DNA of 36,848 nucleotides, taken from positions 1 through 36,848 of the forward strand of contig JAHIVA010000018.1 of assembly GCA_018816985.1 (NCBI GenBank). Direction: 5' to 3'. Below the pieces are notes generated by a model that did not search any database, was not told the origin of the DNA, and saw only the letters and a list, made by a program, of their open reading frames with translations. How positions within the stretch are numbered: position 1 is the stretch's first letter; the number at the start of each line of letters is the position of its first letter. A program made the position numbers and the translations under genes. Of the stretch, positions 14,664-21,294 are shown piece after piece. Source of the DNA: Patescibacteria group bacterium (GTDB lineage: Bacteria; Patescibacteriota; Minisyncoccia; Phycocordibacterales; UBA9973).

Positions 14664-15404
14664 ATGTCATTTTATATTGATAAAATAATAGCAGAGATAC
14701 AAGATAATTTTCTTAATTATCCAATTATAAGAAAAATTAGCAAACACTTTTTTCATGGCGGTTATGCAAAACTTTATGTAGTAACTCCTTATTGGCATGC
14801 CAGTATATCGGAACTTCCAATACGTTTGTTAAAAAGGAGGATATTAAAAGCGGGACATTCTTGTTTAATTTATCAATTTCCCTCCAAGGTTTTATCTGAA
14901 AATGTTCATCTAACAGAGAAATATTTTAAAGAAATACAAGAAGAAATAAGAGAAGATATTAATAATCTAAAAAATAAACATAATTTTTTAGAAGTAATTG
15001 TTGTGGGGATGAGTCTAGGGTGCATTAATGCGTTGATGGTTAGCAATAAAAATAAAAATGTAGATAAATTATCTTTAGTGGTTCCGGGGGATTCGCTGGC
15101 TGATAGTCTATGGAGAAGTATTGGTACAAAAAAATTAAAAAGTAAAATTAAAAAAGAGAATATAAATCTAGAAGAATTGGAAAAAGACTGGAAACGTTTA
15201 GATCCAAAGAATAACATAGATGATTTATTTGATAAAGATATTGAAATTTATTTATCCAAAGCAGATAAGGTAATTCCTTATAAAAATGGTGGTCACCTTA
15301 TTAAAGATATGAAAAACATAGGATTAAATCCTATTTTTTTCAAAAATAATAAATTGGGGCATTATTTGACTATTCTTGAATTTATAATTTTTAAAAAGTT
15401 TTAG
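14664..15404 (+). CDS. Alpha/beta hydrolase-fold protein
   Basis: A 246-residue protein with a plausible full catalytic triad. The nucleophile elbow is VVGMSLGCINAL (G-x-S-x-G with strand before and helix after), the acid is in IYLSKADKVIPY, and the His is in NKLGHYLTI near the C-terminus. An early strand LYVVTPYWHASI fits the core sheet, though no clear oxyanion HG motif follows. A lysine-rich cap region (KKLKSKIKKENINLEELEKDW) sits between elbow and acid. There is no signal peptide. Substrate is unknown; esterase or acyl hydrolase are possibilities only. The 3' end overlaps the convergent toroid gene by 4 nt. Confidence 0.7.
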   Translation: MSFYIDKIIAEIQDNFLNYPIIRKISKHFFHGGYAKLYVVTPYWHASISELPIRLLKRRILKAGHSCLIYQFPSKVLSENVHLTEKYFKEIQEEIREDINNLKNKHNFLEVIVVGMSLGCINALMVSNKNKNVDKLSLVVPGDSLADSLWRSIGTKKLKSKIKKENINLEELEKDWKRLDPKNNIDDLFDKDIEIYLSKADKVIPYKNGGHLIKDMKNIGLNPIFFKNNKLGHYLTILEFIIFKKF

Positions 15405-16951
15405 AAAATACTAAAAATTTTATCTAAAAATCTCATAAACCAATTCTCTTTTTGAATTTCTATTTGTTCTATTTGAGTTGAATCAGGAAGGGGAGTAATG
15501 GCATTTATTGTTGTAGCCGTAAGTATCTCTTTTTTTATAATTTTTTCAGGAGCTTTAATTGCAACCTTAGTGGTTGTAGGAGTTTTTATTTTTACGACAA
15601 GTTTTGGTTTTTCAAATTTTTGCATTATTTGATTCCAGGTTTTACCAGAAAGGGCAGAAACAACATAAACAGTTTCCCAAAGTTTATTAGTTAAAATTTC
15701 ATTTTTTATTCCGCCGTCAGTATCTTGTAAGGTTGCCAAATAATCAAATGGAGAGTTATTATTTTTAATCCAATCTTCCGGTTTTTCACTTAAAGCAAGA
15801 ATGCCTTCTATTACCCAAGCAGTAGAAGAAGCATTATTCCAACCGCCATCATCTTTTTGATTTTGTTTTAAAAATTCTCTTGCTTTTAATAAACTTTTTT
15901 CTACTCCTGGTGCAAGGGAAAAGGACGATAAAGCTTCTATGGCCGCGCCAGTCATATCTACATTACTATCCCAAGAGCCGTCCTCTTTTTGTTTACTCAA
16001 AATAAAATTTAGATTATTAATTATTATTTCATTGGTTTGATTAAAGCCAACATTTTGCAAAACAATTAAAGCAAAAATATCATCATTGTCTTCGTTGGCA
16101 TCACCGAATTGTGTTCCGTCAAAGGTTGCGATTATTTTTTCAATACAATTTTCGCCGTTAGCTTTATATGGATTAAGTCCAAGCGCCAAGAGAGCCATTG
16201 TATGTCTTTCGCAACCTGTCACAGACATGTCTTCCCCATTCGAATCTTCTAAATATTTAATCAATTTTATTGTTTGCTCTTGATGGTTTCCAGAAGCTAA
16301 GGCTAAAGCTGTCCAATCAGTATATAAATTTTCTCCAAAAGATCCGTTTTCTTCTTGTTGTGAAATTATGAATTCAAAAGCTTTTTGCAGATTAAATTTT
16401 GTTTTAATTGTTGTAGCAGGAGTTATTTCAGGAGCAGTTGCTTCAGGGGTGACGGAAATTTCAAAATGGGTGCTAGGTGTCGAAAGCTCACCTAGGCCAT
16501 TGTTTCCAGTAGGCGTAGGTGGTGTTGGATCATCAATTGGATCTATAAAATCAAGAGAAATTAAATCATCTAGCTGGAGCTCATATTGATTCAGCCCAGT
16601 TATCCCCTCTGTTCCATTTAAGGACCAGCTCCAATAATGATAAACATCATTTCCGTCTTGGTCTTTACTGGTATAGCCGGCTATGTCGTCTAGAGAATTT
16701 AAAAAAGCACCCGGAGCCCAGTCCCAATTCCATTCATTTTGAAGGCCAGATTGTTGAATGGCACAATATGCCGTGATTAAAAAAGTACCTACATTGTCGC
16801 TATCACAGGGTGTTACAGTTATATCTTGATCGTAAAGTATGTTCTCTGGTGTTTTTATATTTAAATGTATTAAGGTGTCCGCGTTAGCTGTTCCATAAAA
16901 ACAAAATATAATGAAACTCAATAAAGCTATCTTAATAATTTGATTTTTCAT
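15401..16951 (-). CDS. Exported transcobalamin-like protein: DUF4430 domain plus alpha/alpha-toroid repeats
   Basis: About 516 residues. A signal peptide MKNQIIKIALLSFIIFCFYG ends at TANA. Then comes a DUF4430-type beta domain (YHYWSWSLNGTEG and YELQLDDLISL), a Pro/Thr linker, and an alpha/alpha toroid of prenyltransferase/terpene-cyclase repeats (SQQEENGSFG, SKQKEDGSWD, QNQKDDGGWN, LQDTDGGI). A Thr/Lys linker and an amphipathic tail (NWFMRFLDKIFSIF) follow and may touch the membrane. Transcobalamin and intrinsic factor combine the same two folds to bind vitamin B12. Two cysteine pairs (TPC/AYC and TGC/ENC) could form disulfides. A cobalamin riboswitch upstream of the operon supports B12 binding. 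The track starts five codons earlier; the ATG at 16951 gives the cleaner signal peptide. Confidence 0.82.
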   Translation of the reverse strand: MKNQIIKIALLSFIIFCFYGTANADTLIHLNIKTPENILYDQDITVTPCDSDNVGTFLITAYCAIQQSGLQNEWNWDWAPGAFLNSLDDIAGYTSKDQDGNDVYHYWSWSLNGTEGITGLNQYELQLDDLISLDFIDPIDDPTPPTPTGNNGLGELSTPSTHFEISVTPEATAPEITPATTIKTKFNLQKAFEFIISQQEENGSFGENLYTDWTALALASGNHQEQTIKLIKYLEDSNGEDMSVTGCERHTMALLALGLNPYKANGENCIEKIIATFDGTQFGDANEDNDDIFALIVLQNVGFNQTNEIIINNLNFILSKQKEDGSWDSNVDMTGAAIEALSSFSLAPGVEKSLLKAREFLKQNQKDDGGWNNASSTAWVIEGILALSEKPEDWIKNNNSPFDYLATLQDTDGGIKNEILTNKLWETVYVVSALSGKTWNQIMQKFEKPKLVVKIKTPTTTKVAIKAPEKIIKKEILTATTINAITPLPDSTQIEQIEIQKENWFMRFLDKIFSIF

Positions 16952-17306
16952 ATTTCCAAGAGACAATGTCCCCTTGTTTTATTTTATAATCTGAAACGCC
17001 GACTTGCGCTAAAGTACCATTTACATAATAAATCCAATTTCTTTCTCCATTTCCCTTTACTCCATTGATTGCTACAATAAATTTTCCCATTCCGATATAA
17101 TTTTTTTCCGTAAAATTTATTTTTCCTTCGTCGCGTAATTTGCTCATAAAATCATATACACTTACAGGGCTAGCAATTTGATTTTTAAAAATAACTTCAT
17201 TTATTACTATATCTCTAGAAGTTATTTGCGAAGAATAAACAAACAACCCCAAAAAACCTAAAGCAATTAAAATTATTAAAATTATTTTTTTATTATTTTT
17301 ATCCAT
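16932..17306 (-). CDS. Membrane-anchored DUF4430 protein, probable cobalamin-binding partner
   Basis: A 124-residue protein with an N-terminal membrane helix (about residues 8-24) and one exported DUF4430 domain: SVYDFMSKLRDEGK, YIGMGKFIVAINGVKG, NWIYYVNGTLAQVGVSDY and IKQGDIVSWKYE. This is the usual DUF4430 order and corresponds to the C-terminal beta domain of transcobalamin-type proteins. It is the first gene after the cobalamin riboswitch; the terminator hairpin ends 5 nt before its ATG. It overlaps the toroid gene by 20 nt. A split arrangement, in which this domain closes over B12 held by the toroid protein, is a reasonable inference. Confidence 0.88.
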   Translation of the reverse strand: MDKNNKKIILIILIALGFLGLFVYSSQITSRDIVINEVIFKNQIASPVSVYDFMSKLRDEGKINFTEKNYIGMGKFIVAINGVKGNGERNWIYYVNGTLAQVGVSDYKIKQGDIVSWKYEKSNY

Positions 17307-17311
17307 AAAAC

Positions 17312-17337
17312 AAAAAAAATTCTGCTAAGCAGAATTT
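17312..17337 (-). terminator. Riboswitch intrinsic terminator
   Basis: On the minus strand AAATTCTGC-TTA-GCAGAATTT forms a 9-bp hairpin with a 3-nt loop, running directly into eight T in a row. It ends 5 nt before the DUF4430 start codon. Its upstream arm can instead pair with 17371-17379. Confidence 0.88.
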
Positions 17338-17370
17338 AAGGTTCTTCCAAGTAAATATACAAGGAAGTTT

Positions 17371-17379
17371 ATCCTGCTC
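17371..17379 (-). promoter_or_regulatory. Probable antiterminator arm of the cobalamin riboswitch
   Basis: On the minus strand GAGCAGGAU can pair over 9 positions (two G-U) with AUUCUGCUU (17327-17335), the 5' arm and loop edge of the terminator. The two structures exclude each other. The arm lies just 3' of the aptamer, where ligand-dependent folding could hide it. Confidence 0.55.
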
Positions 17380-17391
17380 GGGACTAATAAA

Positions 17392-17485
17392 ATAATTGGT
17401 GTTCGGACTTGTTCCCTCCACCTGTTGGTGTTCGGGACTTACCGTAGCGGCACTGTACTGGAATCTAACCAGTTTCCCCAATCAT
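17392..17485 (-). ncRNA. Cobalamin riboswitch aptamer
   Basis: On the minus strand the RNA contains the cobalamin-box signature: GGGGAAACUGG, the hairpin CUGGUUAGAUUCCAG, then CAGUGCCGCUACGGUAA, and finally CAAGUCCGAACACC. These match in order the conserved segments of the Escherichia coli btuB element (GGGAA, CGCAGCGGUAA, CAAGCCCGAAGACC). Outer segments AUGAUUGG and CCAAUUAU close the core by 8 bp. Only one peripheral hairpin (CACC-AACA-GGUG) lies between the core halves, so this is a compact version. The ligand form (adenosyl, methyl or aquo) cannot be told. It precedes a terminator and two DUF4430 proteins, so B12 most likely represses them. Confidence 0.93.
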
Positions 17486-17534
17486 TTTTTAAAATTTTCA
17501 AATGAACTATCTTAGTATATACTTACTTTATATT

Positions 17535-17966
17535 ATGTCAAAAAAAACTGTGGAAAAGAAAATAATGGTATTTGGAACTTTTGATGGATTGCATCTCGGG
17601 CATATTAATTTTTTCAAACAGGCCAAAAACCTCACAAAGAATTCATTTTTAATTGTTTCTATAGCCAGAGATAAAAATGTTCTTAGAATAAAAGGGAAAT
17701 ATCCGGATAAAAATGAGCAAGATAGAATAACTTTAGTAAAAAAATGTAAATTAGTTGACCAAGTAGTTCTTTCTGGTATTAAAAATCATCTTCCGCATAT
17801 TGTAAAAATGTGTCCAGATATTATTGCTCTTGGTTATGACCAAAAAGCTTATGTTCATAATTTAAAAAAAGACTTAAAAAACAAAGGTATTTTAATAAAA
17901 ATTATGCGCCTGAGACCCTTTAAAAGGGCAGTTTATAAAAATCACTTGCTAAAAAAAAGAAGATAA
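17535..17966 (+). CDS. Cytidylyltransferase-family nucleotidyltransferase (RibL/TagD-like)
   Basis: About 143 residues of a HIGH-superfamily nucleotidyltransferase. The N-terminus has VFGTFDGLHLGHINFFKQAK with the HxGH motif. SIARDKNVLRIKGKYP and DEQDRITL-type (NEQDRITLVKK) segments follow, then IIALGYDQ. This pattern fits archaeal FAD synthetase RibL or glycerol-3-phosphate cytidylyltransferase TagD; the ALGYDQK ending slightly favours the RibL-like group. The ISSTS-type motif of true TagD is not seen. The track start (17502) adds an odd hydrophobic leader; I prefer the ATG at 17535. The gene is divergent from the riboswitch operon. Substrate is uncertain. Confidence 0.8.
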   Translation: MSKKTVEKKIMVFGTFDGLHLGHINFFKQAKNLTKNSFLIVSIARDKNVLRIKGKYPDKNEQDRITLVKKCKLVDQVVLSGIKNHLPHIVKMCPDIIALGYDQKAYVHNLKKDLKNKGILIKIMRLRPFKRAVYKNHLLKKRR

Positions 17967-18003
17967 ATATAATAAATTATTATAAGTTTTTAACACAAAT
18001 TAT

Positions 18004-19320
18004 ATGCAAGAAATAGATATTATAAAATTTATTAAAAAAATTTTTGCTAATAGAAATTTTGTCGTTATTTTTTTTACAAGCTTGCTGTCTTTTTTAATTT
18101 TTATTTTAATTGGAGTTGGTATAATGTGGCACTATAGGGCGAATATTTTCGAATATTTTGCTAAAGAATATTTACAAGAGGCACAAGATAAAAATAATGA
18201 CACAAAAACTACTACTGAAAAAATTATTGAGAAGCAGTCGATTTTTTCCCAAGACGCTTTTGTTATTAAGGCTGTAAAGAAAACTAACCCGGCCGTTGTT
18301 TCTATCATTATTTCTCAAAATGTTCCGAAGTATGAGGCTTGCGTTGATCCCAATCAACAACAGTCAAATCCTTTTGGTGATTTATTTCCTGGTTTTAATT
18401 TTAGTTTTCCACAATATCAATTATGCCAGAATGGTACAGAAAAGAAGGATATTGGTGGAGGTTCAGGATTTTTTGTTTCCAGTGATGGTTTAATTGTTAC
18501 TAATAAACATGTCGTTGATCAAAAAAATGCCGAATATACCGTGTTTACCAATGATGGCAAAAAACATACAGCTAAAGTTATTGCTCGTGATTCGGTTTTA
18601 GACATTGCCTTAATTAAAGTTGAACCAGTGGTAGGCAAAAGTTTTCCATTTCTCTCTTTGGGGAATTCAGATTCTCTAGAAGTGGGCCAGAGCGTTATCG
18701 CTATCGGTAATGCTTTGGGAGAATATCGAAACACTGTTTCGGTTGGGGTGGTTTCTGGATTGGCTCGATCTATTACGGCGGGAGACAACTTGGGAAATAC
18801 GGAAGTTTTAGATCGTGTCATTCAAACTGACGCGGCCATCAATCCAGGAAATTCCGGAGGACCCTTACTTAATCTGCAGGGAGAGGTAATTGGGGTCAAT
18901 GTAGCTATTATTCAAGGTTCACAAAACGTTGGTTTTGCCCTGCCGATAGATAGCGTGAAGGGCGCGATTAATTCAGTTAAACAAACAGGTAAAATAATTC
19001 GTCCATATTTGGGAATTCGTTATGTGGCGATTAATGCAGAAATGAAAGATAAAAATAATTTATCTATTGATTACGGGGTTTTGGTAAAAGCGGGGGCAAC
19101 GGCAAGCGAACTAGCAGTTATTCCCGGAAGTCCTGCCGACAAGTCGGGGATTGTAGAAAATGATATCATCCTAGAAATTGATGGAGTGAAATTAGATGAT
19201 CAAACAAACCTAGCTTCTGTTATTCGCGGAAAAACTATTGGTCAAGTTGTCAATCTTAAAATTCTCCATAGGGGAGTTGAAAAAAATGTTTTAATCACAC
19301 TTGAAGTCGCACCCGAATAA
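18004..19320 (+). CDS. htrA: HtrA/DegP-type serine protease, membrane anchored, with PDZ domain
   Basis: A 438-residue envelope protease for misfolded exported proteins. An N-terminal membrane helix (about residues 18-42) is followed by a linker, then a trypsin-like domain with His in VTNKHVVD, Asp in SVLDIALIKV and the nucleophile in NPGNSGGPLL. A single C-terminal PDZ domain (GVLVKAGATASELAVIPGSPADKSGI, IILEIDGVKL) ends the protein. The domain starts with GGGSGFFVSSDGLIVTN, as is standard. An insertion with two cysteines (YEACVDP, QYQLCQNG) lies before the first strand and could form a disulfide. One PDZ and a membrane anchor match DegS or Gram-positive HtrA. Confidence 0.95.
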   Translation: MQEIDIIKFIKKIFANRNFVVIFFTSLLSFLIFILIGVGIMWHYRANIFEYFAKEYLQEAQDKNNDTKTTTEKIIEKQSIFSQDAFVIKAVKKTNPAVVSIIISQNVPKYEACVDPNQQQSNPFGDLFPGFNFSFPQYQLCQNGTEKKDIGGGSGFFVSSDGLIVTNKHVVDQKNAEYTVFTNDGKKHTAKVIARDSVLDIALIKVEPVVGKSFPFLSLGNSDSLEVGQSVIAIGNALGEYRNTVSVGVVSGLARSITAGDNLGNTEVLDRVIQTDAAINPGNSGGPLLNLQGEVIGVNVAIIQGSQNVGFALPIDSVKGAINSVKQTGKIIRPYLGIRYVAINAEMKDKNNLSIDYGVLVKAGATASELAVIPGSPADKSGIVENDIILEIDGVKLDDQTNLASVIRGKTIGQVVNLKILHRGVEKNVLITLEVAPE

Positions 19321-19341
19321 AAATCAAGAACCATTGAAGAA

Positions 19342-19364
19342 TGAAGAACGCCTGGCGTTCTTCA
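19342..19364. repeat. RAYT-associated palindrome, copy 1
   Basis: TGAAGAACGCC-T-GGCGTTCTTCA, perfect 11-nt arms around one base, 22 nt after the htrA stop and 25 nt before the RAYT ATG. Its GC-rich stem could also terminate htrA transcription. Confidence 0.9.
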
Positions 19365-19375
19365 ATTTAGTAGAA

Positions 19376-19381
19376 TATAAT
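19376..19381 (+). promoter_or_regulatory. -10 element of the RAYT gene
   Basis: A perfect TATAAT ending 8 nt before the RAYT ATG, predicting a leaderless message. It lies just outside palindrome copy 1. Confidence 0.5.
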
Positions 19382-19388
19382 ATGTAAT

Positions 19389-20081
19389 ATGTCTATTAGG
19401 AAAACCGACTTTGTCGAAGGTGAATATTATCATATATACAATAGGGGAAATAGTAAGCAAAAAATCTTTTTAGATGGTAAAGATAGAGAAAGATTTTTAA
19501 AACTTTTATATCTTTGTAATTCTAAACAGAGAATTGATTTTTATAATGATATCACGAGAAGCAAAATATGTGTTTGGGATTTTGAAAGAGGAGAATCAAT
19601 AGTAGATATTGGTGCTTGGGCTTTGATGCCGAATCATTTTCATTTGTACATTACCCAAATGAAGAACGCCCGGCGTTCTTCATTTTCAGGAAATGCGATT
19701 ACTTATTTTATGCACAGAGTTTTAACTGCTTATTCAAAATATTTTAATGCAAAATATCAAAGAACTGGATCGTTGTTTGAAGGCAAATTTAAGTCTGTAC
19801 ACATAAATAAAGACAATCAAGCTAAATATCTTTTTTCTTATATACACCTTAATCCATTAAAATTAATTGATTATAGCTGGAAAGAAAAGGGTATAAAGAA
19901 TAAAAAGAAAGCTATAGATTTTCTAAATTCATATAAATGGACTAGTTATTCTGATTATTTAGAGAATTTTCGGTTGGAAAATAAAATTATCAATAAAATT
20001 AATTTTTTAAATTATTTTGAGACAAAAGATGATTTTCAAAAAGAAATTTTTGATTGGATAAAGATTGAAGTAAAAGATTAA
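19389..20081 (+). CDS. REP-associated tyrosine transposase (Y1_Tnp, RAYT family)
   Basis: A 230-residue single-strand DNA transposase of the HUH class. The N-terminus has EGEYYHIYNRGNSKQKIF, typical of RAYTs. The metal-binding HUH motif is LMPNHFHLYI. The helix with the probable nucleophile region is MHRVLTAYSKYFNAKYQRTGSLFEGKFK. The C-terminal half has LFSYIHLNPLKLI and WTSYSDYL, also family-typical. Between HUH and the helix the protein carries KNARRSSFSG, which is encoded by a copy of the same palindrome that flanks the gene. Most relatives have only a short linker there, so this may be an in-frame insertion. All expected motifs are intact; whether the enzyme is active is unknown. Confidence 0.9.
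   Translation: MSIRKTDFVEGEYYHIYNRGNSKQKIFLDGKDRERFLKLLYLCNSKQRIDFYNDITRSKICVWDFERGESIVDIGAWALMPNHFHLYITQMKNARRSSFSGNAITYFMHRVLTAYSKYFNAKYQRTGSLFEGKFKSVHINKDNQAKYLFSYIHLNPLKLIDYSWKEKGIKNKKKAIDFLNSYKWTSYSDYLENFRLENKIINKINFLNYFETKDDFQKEIFDWIKIEVKD
19657..19685. repeat. RAYT-associated palindrome, copy 2, inside the RAYT coding sequence
   Basis: Perfect 14-nt arms AAATGAAGAACGCC around a central C, within the RAYT gene, in frame, encoding part of QMKNARRSSF. Confidence 0.9.
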
Positions 20082-20087
20082 ATAAAC

Positions 20088-20118
20088 AAGATGAAGAACG
20101 CCAGGCGTTCTTCATCTT
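20088..20118. repeat. RAYT-associated palindrome, copy 3
   Basis: Perfect 15-nt arms AAGATGAAGAACGCC around a central A, starting 6 nt after the RAYT stop and ending 3 nt before the convergent MFS gene stop. Its position suits a bidirectional terminator as well as a mobile palindrome. Confidence 0.9.
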
Positions 20119-20121
20119 TAG

Positions 20122-21282
20122 TTAAATATCGCTTTTTTCTATAGTTGAGGAAAGATAAACTCCATAAAGCAGAAGAGCTCCGAGAATTAGAAAAATAAAA
20201 TTAAAAGCAGGCACGAAATAAAGAACAAAAAAAGCAACAAGGGGAGCAAGAACATAAGACACTGGTCCAGTATTGCGGTAAACAGCAATAAATTCATCAT
20301 TTTCTCTCTTAATGTGTTTAAAGAAATAAACATCGCTCATTACTTCAATGATGGCTGCGCCAATTCTTGTGCAAAAGAGGGCTAGTGCCCAAATCCAAAC
20401 TTCATGTCTCTCTATAAAGAAAAGCGATAAGGTGGCTAATGAGGCTATGGCGAAACCAAATAACAACATTTTCCGTTCACCGATTTTATCTGAATATCTG
20501 CCAAGCGGAAATTGGATAAAAACGAAAGGTAAAAGCATTATGGTGAAGATTAAGCTAATTTCCTGCCAACTAAAACTCAAATGTGAATATAGATATATTG
20601 GTGTATAGATGACCATCCAGACATAAAAAAATTGTAAAATAAAATTTATTTTATATGCACGGGTCAAATTAATATTTTTAAAAAAGTCCTTAAAAGATTC
20701 CCAGGCAAAAGCTTTGTCGTATTGTGGGTCGTTCAGTCCTTTTAGGCTTAATAGGGTCACGAGAAAGAAGATAGTCATTATTATAAAAGCAATAAAATAA
20801 ACAGCCGAAAAAGAAAATTTAGATAATATTTTTCCAGAGAGAATCTGGGCAATTACCCAAGCCAGATTAATTAAGGATAAATACAATCCACGTACTCGTC
20901 CTAGTGAAAAATTTTGGGAAAATATCTGTAATAATTCATCCAATGCAAAAATAATTAAATAATTTACAGTGAAATAGAATATAAAGATTGAAATAATTAA
21001 AAATGGACTTTTTAAAACGGATAATAAAAAAAGAGAAAGGAGGCTAAGGCCTGTTGAAAAAAGTAAAAATCTATAAACCCCCCTTTTCCGTAGTATTTCC
21101 GGTATCAGAGAAAGAACAAGTAGGGAAGTCACAGATCCTAAAATATATATCAAGGACACGTTTTTTTCTCCGGAGAAAACAGAAAGAAAGCTAGAATTTA
21201 TATAAGAGATAAAGGCTAAATGGAGGGAAAACAAAAAACCAAGCAAGAAAATATTTTTTAATTTTAAATTTTTTTTGAACAT
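20122..21282 (-). CDS. Major facilitator superfamily transporter
   Basis: A 386-residue membrane protein with about twelve helices in two halves separated by a charged loop (LKGLNDPQYDKAFAWESFKDFF). The MFS loop motif A appears in the second half as GRYSDKIGERKMLL, and a weaker trace in the first half is EILRKRGVYRFLL. The length and layout fit drug/sugar-type exporters, but nothing indicates the substrate. It lies 12 nt downstream of the RNase J gene on the same strand, so the two are probably co-transcribed. Confidence 0.85.
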   Translation of the reverse strand: MFKKNLKLKNIFLLGFLFSLHLAFISYINSSFLSVFSGEKNVSLIYILGSVTSLLVLSLIPEILRKRGVYRFLLFSTGLSLLSLFLLSVLKSPFLIISIFIFYFTVNYLIIFALDELLQIFSQNFSLGRVRGLYLSLINLAWVIAQILSGKILSKFSFSAVYFIAFIIMTIFFLVTLLSLKGLNDPQYDKAFAWESFKDFFKNINLTRAYKINFILQFFYVWMVIYTPIYLYSHLSFSWQEISLIFTIMLLPFVFIQFPLGRYSDKIGERKMLLFGFAIASLATLSLFFIERHEVWIWALALFCTRIGAAIIEVMSDVYFFKHIKRENDEFIAVYRNTGPVSYVLAPLVAFFVLYFVPAFNFIFLILGALLLYGVYLSSTIEKSDI

Positions 21283-21294
21283 TTTTATATATTT

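Larger units (their letters stand above)
19342..20118 (+). mobile_element. RAYT/REP-like unit: Y1 transposase gene bounded by palindromes
   Basis: One Y1-type transposase gene is bracketed by two copies of the same palindrome, with a third copy inside the gene. This is the layout expected for a REP-associated tyrosine transposase locus. No target-site duplication or IS200/IS605 second gene is seen, so the limits of any mobile unit are inferred. Confidence 0.65.

Noticed and set aside
17341-17364. Hairpin CTTCC/GGAAG between aptamer and terminator as a second terminator
   Set aside because: Only 5 bp pair around a 14-nt loop and no U-run follows; it is more likely part of the switching region or nothing.
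17299-17481. 60-codon minus-strand ORF MGKLVRFQYSAATVS over the riboswitch
   Set aside because: The sequence is explained by the conserved cobalamin aptamer and the terminator hairpin; the peptide has no recognisable feature.
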